The notes under the pieces: generated by a model
What the model saw: the letters and a program-made list of their open reading frames with translations, nothing else
Told to the model about the DNA's origin: nothing
The model's database searches: none
Position numbers and translations under genes: made by a program
Shown: positions 5,241 through 12,048 of the stretch, in pieces
How the letters are laid out: every line of letters starts with the position of its first letter
How positions within the stretch are numbered: position 1 is the stretch's first letter
Origin: Myxococcales bacterium
Lineage (GTDB): Bacteria > Myxococcota > Polyangia > Fen-1088
Length of the DNA stretch: 12,402 nt
Direction of reading: 5' to 3'
Assembly (NCBI GenBank): GCA_003155465.1
Contig: PMCR01000288.1
Coordinates: forward strand, 2,860 to 15,261

Positions 5241-6746
5241 TTGAGAACAGCATCGAAGGCCCAGTTTTCAGCGCGATTCGCGGCAAGTCTGCTGGCGCCC
5301 TTTCTCGCCGTGGCCGGCTGTAGCCAGAACTCTACCGCGGGCGCGCAACGCCAGGATGCGCGGGCGCCCGCTTCCCCGGATGCCGAGGCCCCGCTCGTCC
5401 CTGACGCCGCCACCGTCTCGCGCCCGGATGTCCGCGCCGGAACCGGGGGCGTGGTCTTGGATGGCCCTGCCGGCACAGGTGGCTCGGGTGGGGCTACCGC
5501 GACCTCTGGCAGCACGAATGGCTCGGGCGGTATGACGGGAAGCGGGGGGAATGCGAATGGCTCGGGCGGGGTGACGGGAAGCGGGGGCAACACGAATGGC
5601 TCGGGCGGGATCACGGCCACCGGCGGCGCGGCTTCCGGCGGTTCCGCTCCGCGCGACGCTGCTGCCCCCGATGGTGCGGCTTCCGGCGGTTCGGCTCCGC
5701 GCGACGCTGCCGCCGCCGACGGTGCGGCCATGGGCGGCTCACCCGCGCGAGACGCTGGCGGCTCCGGCGGCAGCAGCGGGGACGCCTCGGCTGGCCCCAT
5801 TGCCACGATTCGCAACGGCGGCTTCTGGAACGACACCACAGGCAAGAGGATCGAGGCGCATGGCGGCGGCTTTTTGCGCGTGCAAGATACTTGGTATTGG
5901 GTGGGAGAGGACAAGTCGGCCAATTCGGCGAATTTCAAGGCCGTCAATTGCTACGCCTCGAAAGACCTGACCAACTGGGAATTCCGCAACGCCATTATCA
6001 CCAAGAACACCACCACCGAACTAAACACAGTGGATCGCATAATTGAGCGGCCCAAGGTGATCTACAACGACACCACGAAGAAATACGTGATGTGGCTGCA
6101 CTGGGAGGGGAAAGCCTACGCCGAGGCCAAGGCCGGCGTGTTCACCAGCGACACCATCGACGGCAATTACACCTACAGCAGCTCGTTCCGACCGAATAAC
6201 AATATGGCTCGCGACGATAATCTGTTCAAGGACGACGACGGCAAAGCGTACTTCATGGCAGCCGCCAGGGAGAACGCCGACATGATCATCTATCAATTGT
6301 CGGACGACTATTTGACCATCAAGTCACAGTTGGTGACCTTGTGGGTGGGCAGCTACCGCGAAGCACCCGCGATGTTCAAGCAAGACGGAACCTACTTCCT
6401 CATCACCTCGGCGGCCACGAGCTGGGATCCCAACCAGGCCAAGTACGGCACCGCCAAGGTAATCCAGGGTCCCTGGACTGCCTTGCAGAGCCTGGGCGAC
6501 AGCACCACCTACGATACGCAGTCCAACTACGTCATTCCCGTGTTGGGGACCAAGACGACCACCTTCATTTTCTCCGGCGATCGTTGGCAGGATCCTGACC
6601 TGGTCAGTTCGAAGTACATCTGGTTTCCCATCCGCGTGAATGGCACGTCACTCACCATGGACCGCAACGACCAGTGGCAGATCGATCTGACCACGGGCGA
6701 CTGGTGGCCCATGGTCAGCGACGGGGGCGTGGCGCAGAAGGGCTGA
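5241..6746 (+). CDS. GH43 (subfamily 24-like) lipoprotein, probable exo-beta-1,3-galactanase
   Basis: A 501-residue protein from the TTG at 5241, chosen because a strong Shine-Dalgarno precedes it and the signal peptide is then compact (RTASKAQFSARF, hydrophobic core, lipobox VAGC with Cys27). GTG 5175 and ATG 5178 are in frame but would add 22 or 21 residues before the signal. A low-complexity Ser/Gly/Ala/Asp linker fills residues about 28-185. The catalytic domain (about 187-495) has AHGGG (206-210), ERPKV (E269), REAPAM (E374) and YDTQSNY (Q427). The spacing E269-E374-Q427 matches what I recall of Glu102-Glu208-Gln263 in the fungal enzyme Pc1,3Gal43A, where Gln replaces the usual base. Members cleave galactose from beta-1,3-galactan, as in plant arabinogalactan proteins. 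No carbohydrate-binding module follows. The stop is 2 bp from the convergent neighbour's stop. Confidence 0.85.
   Translation: MRTASKAQFSARFAASLLAPFLAVAGCSQNSTAGAQRQDARAPASPDAEAPLVPDAATVSRPDVRAGTGGVVLDGPAGTGGSGGATATSGSTNGSGGMTGSGGNANGSGGVTGSGGNTNGSGGITATGGAASGGSAPRDAAAPDGAASGGSAPRDAAAADGAAMGGSPARDAGGSGGSSGDASAGPIATIRNGGFWNDTTGKRIEAHGGGFLRVQDTWYWVGEDKSANSANFKAVNCYASKDLTNWEFRNAIITKNTTTELNTVDRIIERPKVIYNDTTKKYVMWLHWEGKAYAEAKAGVFTSDTIDGNYTYSSSFRPNNNMARDDNLFKDDDGKAYFMAAARENADMIIYQLSDDYLTIKSQLVTLWVGSYREAPAMFKQDGTYFLITSAATSWDPNQAKYGTAKVIQGPWTALQSLGDSTTYDTQSNYVIPVLGTKTTTFIFSGDRWQDPDLVSSKYIWFPIRVNGTSLTMDRNDQWQIDLTTGDWWPMVSDGGVAQKG
5517..5760 (+). repeat. Linker repeats: 39-base (3x) and 48-base (3x) tandem units
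   Basis: Within the GH43 linker, 39-base units beginning AATGGCTCGGGCGG start at 5517, 5556 and 5595 and encode 13-residue NGSGG-x-TGSGG units, the third shortened. Directly after, 48-base units start at 5628, 5676 and 5724 and encode AASGGSAPRDAAAPDG-like 16-mers, the third altered. Units keep frame. This looks like a length-variable spacer between lipid anchor and enzyme. Confidence 0.85.
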
Positions 6747-6748
6747 CG

Positions 6749-7531
6749 CTACTTCCCTCCAAAGCGATAGCCGAAGGCCACCAGGATGTCGATCGGCATG
6801 TCCAGCTGCGGGCTTCCGCCGATGGCATTCCTCACGGACGCGGGCAGCTCCTCGTGGGTGATATAGCCCAGGCCGTAGGTGGCGAACCAGGCGCCCGGCT
6901 CGCCGAAATCCTGGTCGATGCCCAGGTAGAAACCGAAGCCGCGCAACACACCCGACGATTGCGCACCGCTGTAGAAGGAGGGCATTCTGTAGATGCAGGT
7001 GGTGCCGTAGACCGCCGTGAAATGGGGACGCCAGCGATGGCTGGTGTCAAGAAAATGTGCCCGCAGACCCGCACCGTAGCCGAGACCCTCGAAAAGCGCG
7101 GAGCCGACCCCGGCAATAACGGAAAGGTAGTCGAAGCCCAAGGTGAACCCGCCGCCTATTATTCCGTAGGGTGTGCCCAGACCCAGCGCGAGACTGGCGA
7201 CCAGAAAAGTCGGCTCGGGTCGCGGAGCCGGGGACGCGGTGGGGTTGGGCCGCAGTGCGGAATAGCCTGGCGGGGGTGCCGGGTAGTAGTAGGGCGGTGG
7301 CGCTGGGTAGTAGGGCTGGGCCGGTTGTGCCGTGGGCTGGGCGTCGGAGGTAGCCGGCTGAAAGGCCGGGGCAGCGGTCGCCCGGGTTGGACCAGCAGCG
7401 GCGGCAGCAGGTGGCTGCGCAAAGGCGCTGGCGGTTCCCATGGCAACAAGCGCCAGGGCACCGAGCGAGAATGCCCTCGCCAGCGACCGAAGGAAGAAAG
7501 CGCTGTCAGCGCGTGTCGGCAGGTTGAGCAC
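6749..7531 (-). CDS. Secreted protein with Pro/Tyr-rich segment and barrel-like domain
   Basis: A 260-residue protein with a GTG start at 7531, 38 bp after the upstream membrane-protein gene. Residues 1-38 form a signal peptide (basic to about R19, hydrophobic core, ASAFA cleavage before Q39). Residues 39-105 are rich in Pro, Ala and Tyr (QPYYPAPPPYYYPAPPPGY). From about 108 to the end there are alternating Gly/aromatic strands (FLVASLALGLG, GGFTLGFDYLSVI, LRGFGFYLGID, WFATYGLGYI) ending in ILVAFGYRFGGK, as in small outer-membrane beta-barrels. I do not recognise a named family. It is the last gene of the probable four-gene sigma operon, so a role in the envelope is likely. No good Shine-Dalgarno is visible, only a weak GGAACC. 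Confidence 0.75.
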   Translation of the reverse strand: MLNLPTRADSAFFLRSLARAFSLGALALVAMGTASAFAQPPAAAAAGPTRATAAPAFQPATSDAQPTAQPAQPYYPAPPPYYYPAPPPGYSALRPNPTASPAPRPEPTFLVASLALGLGTPYGIIGGGFTLGFDYLSVIAGVGSALFEGLGYGAGLRAHFLDTSHRWRPHFTAVYGTTCIYRMPSFYSGAQSSGVLRGFGFYLGIDQDFGEPGAWFATYGLGYITHEELPASVRNAIGGSPQLDMPIDILVAFGYRFGGK

Positions 7532-7569
7532 GACGCTCTGGTTCCGTCAGGGGATGTGGTCCGCGAATT

Positions 7570-8790
7570 CTACAGCGGGGCCAATTGCTTTTCCACGTCG
7601 TGGATGTGCGTTCCGGTAGGGAATTGGCGCTGATAGAGACGGAAATCGGCTTGGGCGCCCAGCTTGTCGCCGGTTCGGCTGCGGCAGACGGCGCGACCGT
7701 ACAGGGCTTGTTCGTTGGGCTGCCGCGACCGCGCCAGAACCAAATCGAAATCGATCAGGCTCTCGGCGCAGCGGCCGGCAGCCGCGCGCAACTCGGCGCG
7801 GGTGAGAAGCAGGGTCCGCGAAGCCGCCACGTCGGAGAGAGACCTGCCGTCGAGCAGCTCCAGCGCCTCGCCCGACCGTTTTAGGTCCAGCAAGGCCTCG
7901 ACCCGCAGGACCATGGCCTCGTGGACGAACGCGCTCTGCGTGAGTTCGTCCGCGTGAAGATCCAGCAACGCGAGGGCTGCGCCGGGCGCGTGGTCGGCAC
8001 GCAGAGACTGGAGCGCCTCGGCCAGCCAGCGCGCCCCGCCCCGCGGCCGGCCGCCGCTGGAAGCAACCGGCTGAGGCTGGCTTGGCGCGATTGTCGGCCA
8101 GGCGGACCGGGTTGGCGCGGGAGTTACGGGCGCTGTCGCTGCAGCCACACGCGTGGTCTCGGCAGGCGCTGGAAGGACGGGCGGTTTCGCGGGTGGGGCC
8201 GCTGATTCTGACTTCCATTCCGCTGGTCTGGCCGCCGGTTCGAGATTCCGACGACGATTTCCAGCCGGCGGCAGGTGAAGCGCGTCTGAGGTTTCCACGA
8301 ACGCAAGTTGCGGGGCCGGCGCCGGCCTTTTTGGGGCAACTACCGCCTCTGCCGCGGGCGCTGCCTCGACTGTGGGTTGGATCGTCGGCTGCGGTTCGAT
8401 GGTAGGCGCAGGCGCCGCCGGTACGGGCGCGCTCGCCCAGGATGGCTTGGCATGGGTCGAGTGGGGCTTGTGACTTCGCGCCGGCGATGCCGGTGCCACT
8501 GGGGAGAAGGGCGCGGGGCGCAGCCAGTGCGGCATCAGGTCCAAATGCGCTGCGAGGGCGAAGGTCGCGCCACTGACCAGCAACGCCACGGCCACTGCCG
8601 GCCACCACCTGAGCAAGCCCGGCCTGCGTTGCTTTCCCGGCGCGCCCGCTTCGATGCGGGCGACTTGCGGGTCCGAAAGCAGCGGAGGCGCGCCCATGGC
8701 TCGAATCAGTCGGCCGGCCATGCGCTCGGCAAGACTGGCCTGCCCGGCCCGATCCTTCCACCGGGGTGGATCTGGTCCAACGCTGTTCAT
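7570..8790 (-). CDS. Single-pass Pro/Ala-rich membrane protein with TPR-like tail; probable anti-sigma factor
   Basis: A 406-residue protein whose ATG overlaps the ECF sigma stop as ATGA. Residues 1-60 would be cytoplasmic (AERMAGRLIRAMGAPPLLSDPQVARIEA), followed by one membrane helix (about 61-82). A Pro/Ala-rich region of about 160 residues could cross the periplasm. The C-terminal part (about 255-406) has paired amphipathic helices such as ALALLDLHADELTQ and AESLIDFDLVLARS, which look TPR-like. The cytoplasmic part has no Cys or His, so it is not a zinc-binding ZAS anti-sigma domain. The anti-sigma role rests on position and on this architecture being common next to ECF genes in myxobacteria. 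A TonB-like spanning protein is an alternative. Confidence 0.8.
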   Translation of the reverse strand: MNSVGPDPPRWKDRAGQASLAERMAGRLIRAMGAPPLLSDPQVARIEAGAPGKQRRPGLLRWWPAVAVALLVSGATFALAAHLDLMPHWLRPAPFSPVAPASPARSHKPHSTHAKPSWASAPVPAAPAPTIEPQPTIQPTVEAAPAAEAVVAPKRPAPAPQLAFVETSDALHLPPAGNRRRNLEPAARPAEWKSESAAPPAKPPVLPAPAETTRVAAATAPVTPAPTRSAWPTIAPSQPQPVASSGGRPRGGARWLAEALQSLRADHAPGAALALLDLHADELTQSAFVHEAMVLRVEALLDLKRSGEALELLDGRSLSDVAASRTLLLTRAELRAAAGRCAESLIDFDLVLARSRQPNEQALYGRAVCRSRTGDKLGAQADFRLYQRQFPTGTHIHDVEKQLAPL

Positions 8791-9338
8791 GACTTCTCCT
8801 CGGTCAGGAGTTGGCGGTGTCGATCGTGGAACATCTCCCGCGCTCGGTGTAGTTGCACCTTCACGGTGTTGAGCTTGAGTTGGCAGATTTCTGCGATTTC
8901 CAGGGTGGACATGTCTTCCAGTTCAAAGAGGACCAGGACGGTTCGGTACTTCTCGGGCAGGAGGTCGAGAACCCGATAGAACTGGAGGCGGGCTTGCTGT
9001 CGCTCCAACTGCGCGTAGGGGTCGAGTCCGGGGGATGGCAGCCTGTCAAGGATGTCCCGGTTCTTGTCGCGCCAAAAACGCCAGCGATGCCGCCGCCGGT
9101 GGTTGGCCACGATCTTGCGGGTGATTCCGTAGAGCCAGCTCGAGAAATGCGCGTCGCCGCGGAAGTTCGCCATCTGGCGGCTGACCACGAAGAAGATCTC
9201 TTGAACCGCATCCTCGACTTCGACGTCAGGGCCGCCCAGGTGCCAGGCCCAGCGTGCCACGGTTTGGCAGTAGTCGCGGTACGCCTCCTTCAAGGTTGAG
9301 GGCACCCGGCCGACGATGGGCTTTCCGGTGGCGTGCAT
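8787..9338 (-). CDS. ECF (sigma-70 family) RNA polymerase sigma factor
   Basis: A 183-residue ECF sigma factor with both core domains. Sigma2 spans about residues 20-83, with EDAVQEIFFVVSRQ, then FRGDAHFSSWLYGITRKIVANHRRR (positions 59-83), which covers the core-binding and -10 recognition parts. Sigma4 spans about 120-170, with LLPEKYRTVLVLFELEDMS and the helix-turn-helix STLEIAEICQLKLNTVKVQL followed by HRAREMF. A basic linker (RHRWRFWRDKNR) follows sigma2. There is no extra C-terminal domain. The ATG at 9338 has no clear Shine-Dalgarno. The gene is coupled to the downstream membrane protein by a 4-base overlap and sits 61 bp after the barrel gene. Autoregulation is likely by analogy, but no ECF promoter was confidently found. 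Confidence 0.95.
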   Translation of the reverse strand: MHATGKPIVGRVPSTLKEAYRDYCQTVARWAWHLGGPDVEVEDAVQEIFFVVSRQMANFRGDAHFSSWLYGITRKIVANHRRRHRWRFWRDKNRDILDRLPSPGLDPYAQLERQQARLQFYRVLDLLPEKYRTVLVLFELEDMSTLEIAEICQLKLNTVKVQLHRAREMFHDRHRQLLTEEKS

Positions 9339-9341
9339 GGA

Positions 9342-9374
9342 GTCTAGGATCGGCGGACCTCTAAGTCCGTCTAG
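9342..9374. promoter_or_regulatory. Small inverted repeat flanked by GTCTAG direct repeats upstream of the sigma gene
   Basis: CGGAC (9354-9358) and GTCCG (9365-9369) form a 5-bp stem with a 6-base loop, and GTCTAG occurs on both sides (9342-9347 and 9369-9374). The block sits in the 61-bp gap just upstream of the sigma start, in the untranslated part of the proposed operon. It could be an operator, a weak terminator or processing site, or chance; the stem is short. Confidence 0.25.
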
Positions 9375-9399
9375 TGTGGGGAGAGCTGAAAAGGTTTCA

Positions 9400-10296
9400 T
9401 CATGGGTAAATCGATACCGACACTCCCAGGGTGGCTGCCAGATCCCAGGGGGGAAGCGTCATCGTTGTCGTGCTGCCGGTCACCTTCGCGCGCTGGTGCT
9501 GCAGCCACGACTCGCCGCGCAGATCAGCCCACAGGGTGAAGCGCCGCCAACGCCGGCCCGCACGCAGTCCAGCGTCCAGGCCGAGCTCCAGGGAGTTCTT
9601 TTCCTGATCCACGACAAAGCCCTGGCCAGAAATGGTCGCAAAGCCCAGCAGGGGACCGGCATCGGCACTCACGAGCCAATCCGGATCGAGCATCCGCCAA
9701 CCCAGTGAAACCGTGGCCATGCTGTGCCGCCAGTGCACCTGTCCGAGCGTCGACAGGGCGGTCTGCCTCGCGGTCTGTCCCTGCAGGCCGATGCGTCCCT
9801 GCCAGTGAGATTGAAGAGAGCCAAGGCCGATCTCCAAGCGCGCGGTGGCTGCCGTCCCGCCCAGCAGGGCCACGCCGCCGCCAGCCCCCAACTGCAATTC
9901 AAAGCCAGACGCCGCGCCTGCAGATCTTGGCGTCGGCTTCGCGATGACGGGTGGTTCCGCGAGGGGCGGAATCCCAGCGTGGGGGTTGCTTTCCCACGAT
10001 GCCAGAAGCACCGCGACAGTCTCCGCCAGTTCATCGCAGCGGTCGGACAGGGGAATATCTCGCTGTCCAATCAGGGTTCCGTCCACGCCGGCCAGCCGCA
10101 GGCGCAACTGCGTCGGGCCGGGAGACTCGGCCTCGCTGGCCCTCAAGTCGGCCTGATCCGCCGGATTGATTCCGGTGCCTGCCCCGGGAAGCAGCGGCCC
10201 AAGCCGCGCTGTGATTGCTTCCGACGACGGACACGCGGTCGCGCTGTGAACCTCGACCGGGGCCGCAAGCCAAACTGCCAAGAGGAGGCCGTGCAC
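9400..10296 (-). CDS. Exported protein with small N-terminal domain and outer-membrane barrel-like C-terminus
   Basis: A 298-residue protein, first gene of the proposed minus-strand operon. It opens with a hydrophobic but uncharged stretch (HGLLLAVWLAAPVEVHSA). A small domain follows (about 19-105) with CPSSEAITARL, VDGTLIGQRDIPLSDRCDELAETVAVLLASWE and two Cys that could pair. A Pro-rich linker leads to a strand-rich part (about 130-298) with ELQLGAGGGVALLGG, TLWADLRGESWLQH and ending LAATLGVSVSIYP. This layout is common beside ECF genes of myxobacteria, but I know no named function. The GTG start at 10296 is the only start in frame, and a stop lies four codons upstream. An ATG at 10312 in the other frame begins MISFL and would fit as the signal start if one base were extra, so a frameshift near 10297 is possible. 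Confidence 0.75.
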   Translation of the reverse strand: MHGLLLAVWLAAPVEVHSATACPSSEAITARLGPLLPGAGTGINPADQADLRASEAESPGPTQLRLRLAGVDGTLIGQRDIPLSDRCDELAETVAVLLASWESNPHAGIPPLAEPPVIAKPTPRSAGAASGFELQLGAGGGVALLGGTAATARLEIGLGSLQSHWQGRIGLQGQTARQTALSTLGQVHWRHSMATVSLGWRMLDPDWLVSADAGPLLGFATISGQGFVVDQEKNSLELGLDAGLRAGRRWRRFTLWADLRGESWLQHQRAKVTGSTTTMTLPPWDLAATLGVSVSIYP

Positions 10297-10368
10297 GAAG
10301 AAAGCTAATCATGGATCTTCGCCTATGGGTGTAACATTTGGGGAGTGGGCGACACAAACACGATCACA

Positions 10369-12048
10369 ATGAAGCGCACATCTGGCCTCTTCTTCCTCTC
10401 GGTTCTTGTCGGCATCACGGGTTGTCTGACCAGTGAAAACAATGTGGGCAGCGTGGGGAATGACTCGGGCGTGGTGGACGGCGCGGGGCAGGTCGCGCGC
10501 GATGTCCAAGCGCAGCGGGCCGAGGCCAACCCCATATTGGCGGACGCGGCGGCGCCTGATGCGCCTGGTGTGGCGCAGGATTCACCCACGGCCGGCGTGC
10601 CTGATGCCTCCAACCTGGCCAAAGACGCCGTCCAGAAGGTGCCCGACACCGGCGCCATCCCGCCATGCCAGGCGGAAGGGGGCGTTTGCAACAAGCCGCC
10701 GGAGCAACCGGCAGACATCTGCACCACGGTGGACATGGTTTGGCGCAGCGGCGGAGTTGAAGACATAAGAGACGTCAACTGCGCGTCCAGCAAGGTAAGT
10801 GAGACGGGGTTCTGCTACAGCTTTCCCGAAGACGAATGCGATGGGTACCGCTGCTTGGTTGGAAACGAGATCAGCCCCGCGTGCTACACACTGGAACAGT
10901 GCCAATACGCCTGCGACGGGACCTGTGTGCCTATCGCGAGCATGGGCGAGCAGTGCGCGAAGGCGGACGTCAGCGCCGGCACGCAATGTGAGGGAGACGG
11001 GGGCGTCTGCAAGACTTGGCCAGAAAAGCAGGCAGAAATCTGCAGCACGGCGGAAATGGTTTGGCAAAGTGACGCCGGCCTTGAGTCGCGGAGAGAGCCC
11101 AACTGCAACGCCGACGGAAGCCTCGAGAGTGGTTCCTGCTACAGCTTCGTCCAAGACGCGTGCGGTGGATACCGCTGTCTGGTCGGAAACGGAATCAGCC
11201 CCGCGTGCCAAACGTTGGAGCAGTGCCAAGCCGATTGCAGCGGGGCCTGCCTGCTCATTCCGAGCATGCGTGGACCCTGCTCGAAGGTGTACGGAACTGG
11301 CCATGAATGCGAATTGAAGGCCGACGGAACCTGCTCGCCGGTGATGTTCAACACCGCATGCACGCCCTTCACGGGTCGGCGCTACGACAAGAGCGCCGGC
11401 TGCTACTCTGCGGTGGACACGACCCTAGGGTGTTGTGCCACGGCGGTTGGGTTGCCCTGCCCCCTACCCACCGCGACCGGGTGCTATCAAGTAGCAGTGG
11501 CTGGAGGGGGGACGGTCGAATACTGGACACCGGTTGTGGCGATCTCACCAGTGGAGATCCCGGACGGGACGGAGTGCGATCAAAGCGAGGCCGCGAAGGT
11601 TGTGTCAGCGCCACCCTGCGTTTCAACTTCGACGGATGCAGCCGTGCCCATCGATGCCGTGCCCCCCGATGCCGCAACCGTGTCTCCCGATGCGCATGTT
11701 CCGGCAAGCCTTCCGTTGTGCACCACCGACAGTGACTGCTGCGTGACTGTCGACTCGTGCACGGCAACTGCGACTTTGGGGGGAAAGGCCGGTTGGGGGC
11801 CGGTTCCGGGCACCCACGCCAGCCCCGGGACATGCATTCCTTGCATCCCGCCGGCGATTCAGGTCCAGTGCCAAAACGGTTTTTGCGTTGGCAAGAGGAT
11901 CCCCAACGTGTCCTCCGGTGCACTCACTACCTCGCATTGTGGCTACATCGTCCTGCCCGACGCTGGCGCCGCGCCGTCGGTGGCGCCCCACGCTGTTGTC
12001 GATGGCGGCGCTGTCGTGGAGTCGTACCAGACTAGTTGGGGCTGCTGA
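10369..12048 (+). CDS. Cys-rich lipoprotein with duplicated 107-residue domain
   Basis: A 559-residue predicted lipoprotein from the ATG at 10369: MKRTSG, a short hydrophobic core, and lipobox ITGC with Cys19. An in-frame GTG at 10345 adds eight residues and cannot be excluded; neither start has a well-placed Shine-Dalgarno. A linker with DAAAPDAP and PDAS repeats fills residues about 20-98. Two tandem domains follow (100-206 and 207-313), each with 12 Cys in the same order, and both contain YRCLVGN-x-ISPAC and LEQCQ. A third, decayed or different unit starts at 314 (CELKADGTC, then GRRYDKSAGCYS). A second PDA linker (about 425-445) leads to a last Cys-rich part (TDSDCCV, CIPCIPP, CQNGFCVGKR). 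I do not recognise a named family. It is probably surface-exposed and disulfide-stabilised. It is divergent from the sigma operon across 72 bp. Confidence 0.8.
   Translation: MKRTSGLFFLSVLVGITGCLTSENNVGSVGNDSGVVDGAGQVARDVQAQRAEANPILADAAAPDAPGVAQDSPTAGVPDASNLAKDAVQKVPDTGAIPPCQAEGGVCNKPPEQPADICTTVDMVWRSGGVEDIRDVNCASSKVSETGFCYSFPEDECDGYRCLVGNEISPACYTLEQCQYACDGTCVPIASMGEQCAKADVSAGTQCEGDGGVCKTWPEKQAEICSTAEMVWQSDAGLESRREPNCNADGSLESGSCYSFVQDACGGYRCLVGNGISPACQTLEQCQADCSGACLLIPSMRGPCSKVYGTGHECELKADGTCSPVMFNTACTPFTGRRYDKSAGCYSAVDTTLGCCATAVGLPCPLPTATGCYQVAVAGGGTVEYWTPVVAISPVEIPDGTECDQSEAAKVVSAPPCVSTSTDAAVPIDAVPPDAATVSPDAHVPASLPLCTTDSDCCVTVDSCTATATLGGKAGWGPVPGTHASPGTCIPCIPPAIQVQCQNGFCVGKRIPNVSSGALTTSHCGYIVLPDAGAAPSVAPHAVVDGGAVVESYQTSWGC
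10666..11307 (+). repeat. Two tandem 321-base units encoding a 12-Cys domain
   Basis: Unit 1 starts at the Cys codon at 10666, unit 2 at the Cys codon at 10987, and the following unit at a Cys codon at 11308; both intervals are exactly 321 bases (107 codons). All 12 Cys keep their order, and blocks such as GGGGGCGT(T/C)TGCAA and TACCGCTG are nearly identical in DNA. Divergence elsewhere shows that the duplication is not very recent. Confidence 0.9.

Noticed and set aside
7547..8761. 404-codon open frame on the minus strand, one frame off the anti-sigma candidate
   Set aside because: It is Arg/Ser/Gly-rich without domains, whereas the competing frame has a membrane helix, a TPR-like tail and an ATGA overlap with the sigma gene.
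10332..10337. TAACAT as a -10 box for the 12-Cys lipoprotein gene
   Set aside because: No matching -35 element occurs at 16-18 bp upstream, so the promoter is not supported.
10582..11304. 240-codon minus-strand frame opposite the 12-Cys lipoprotein
   Set aside because: Its apparent internal repeat is only the mirror of the 321-base duplication in the real gene.
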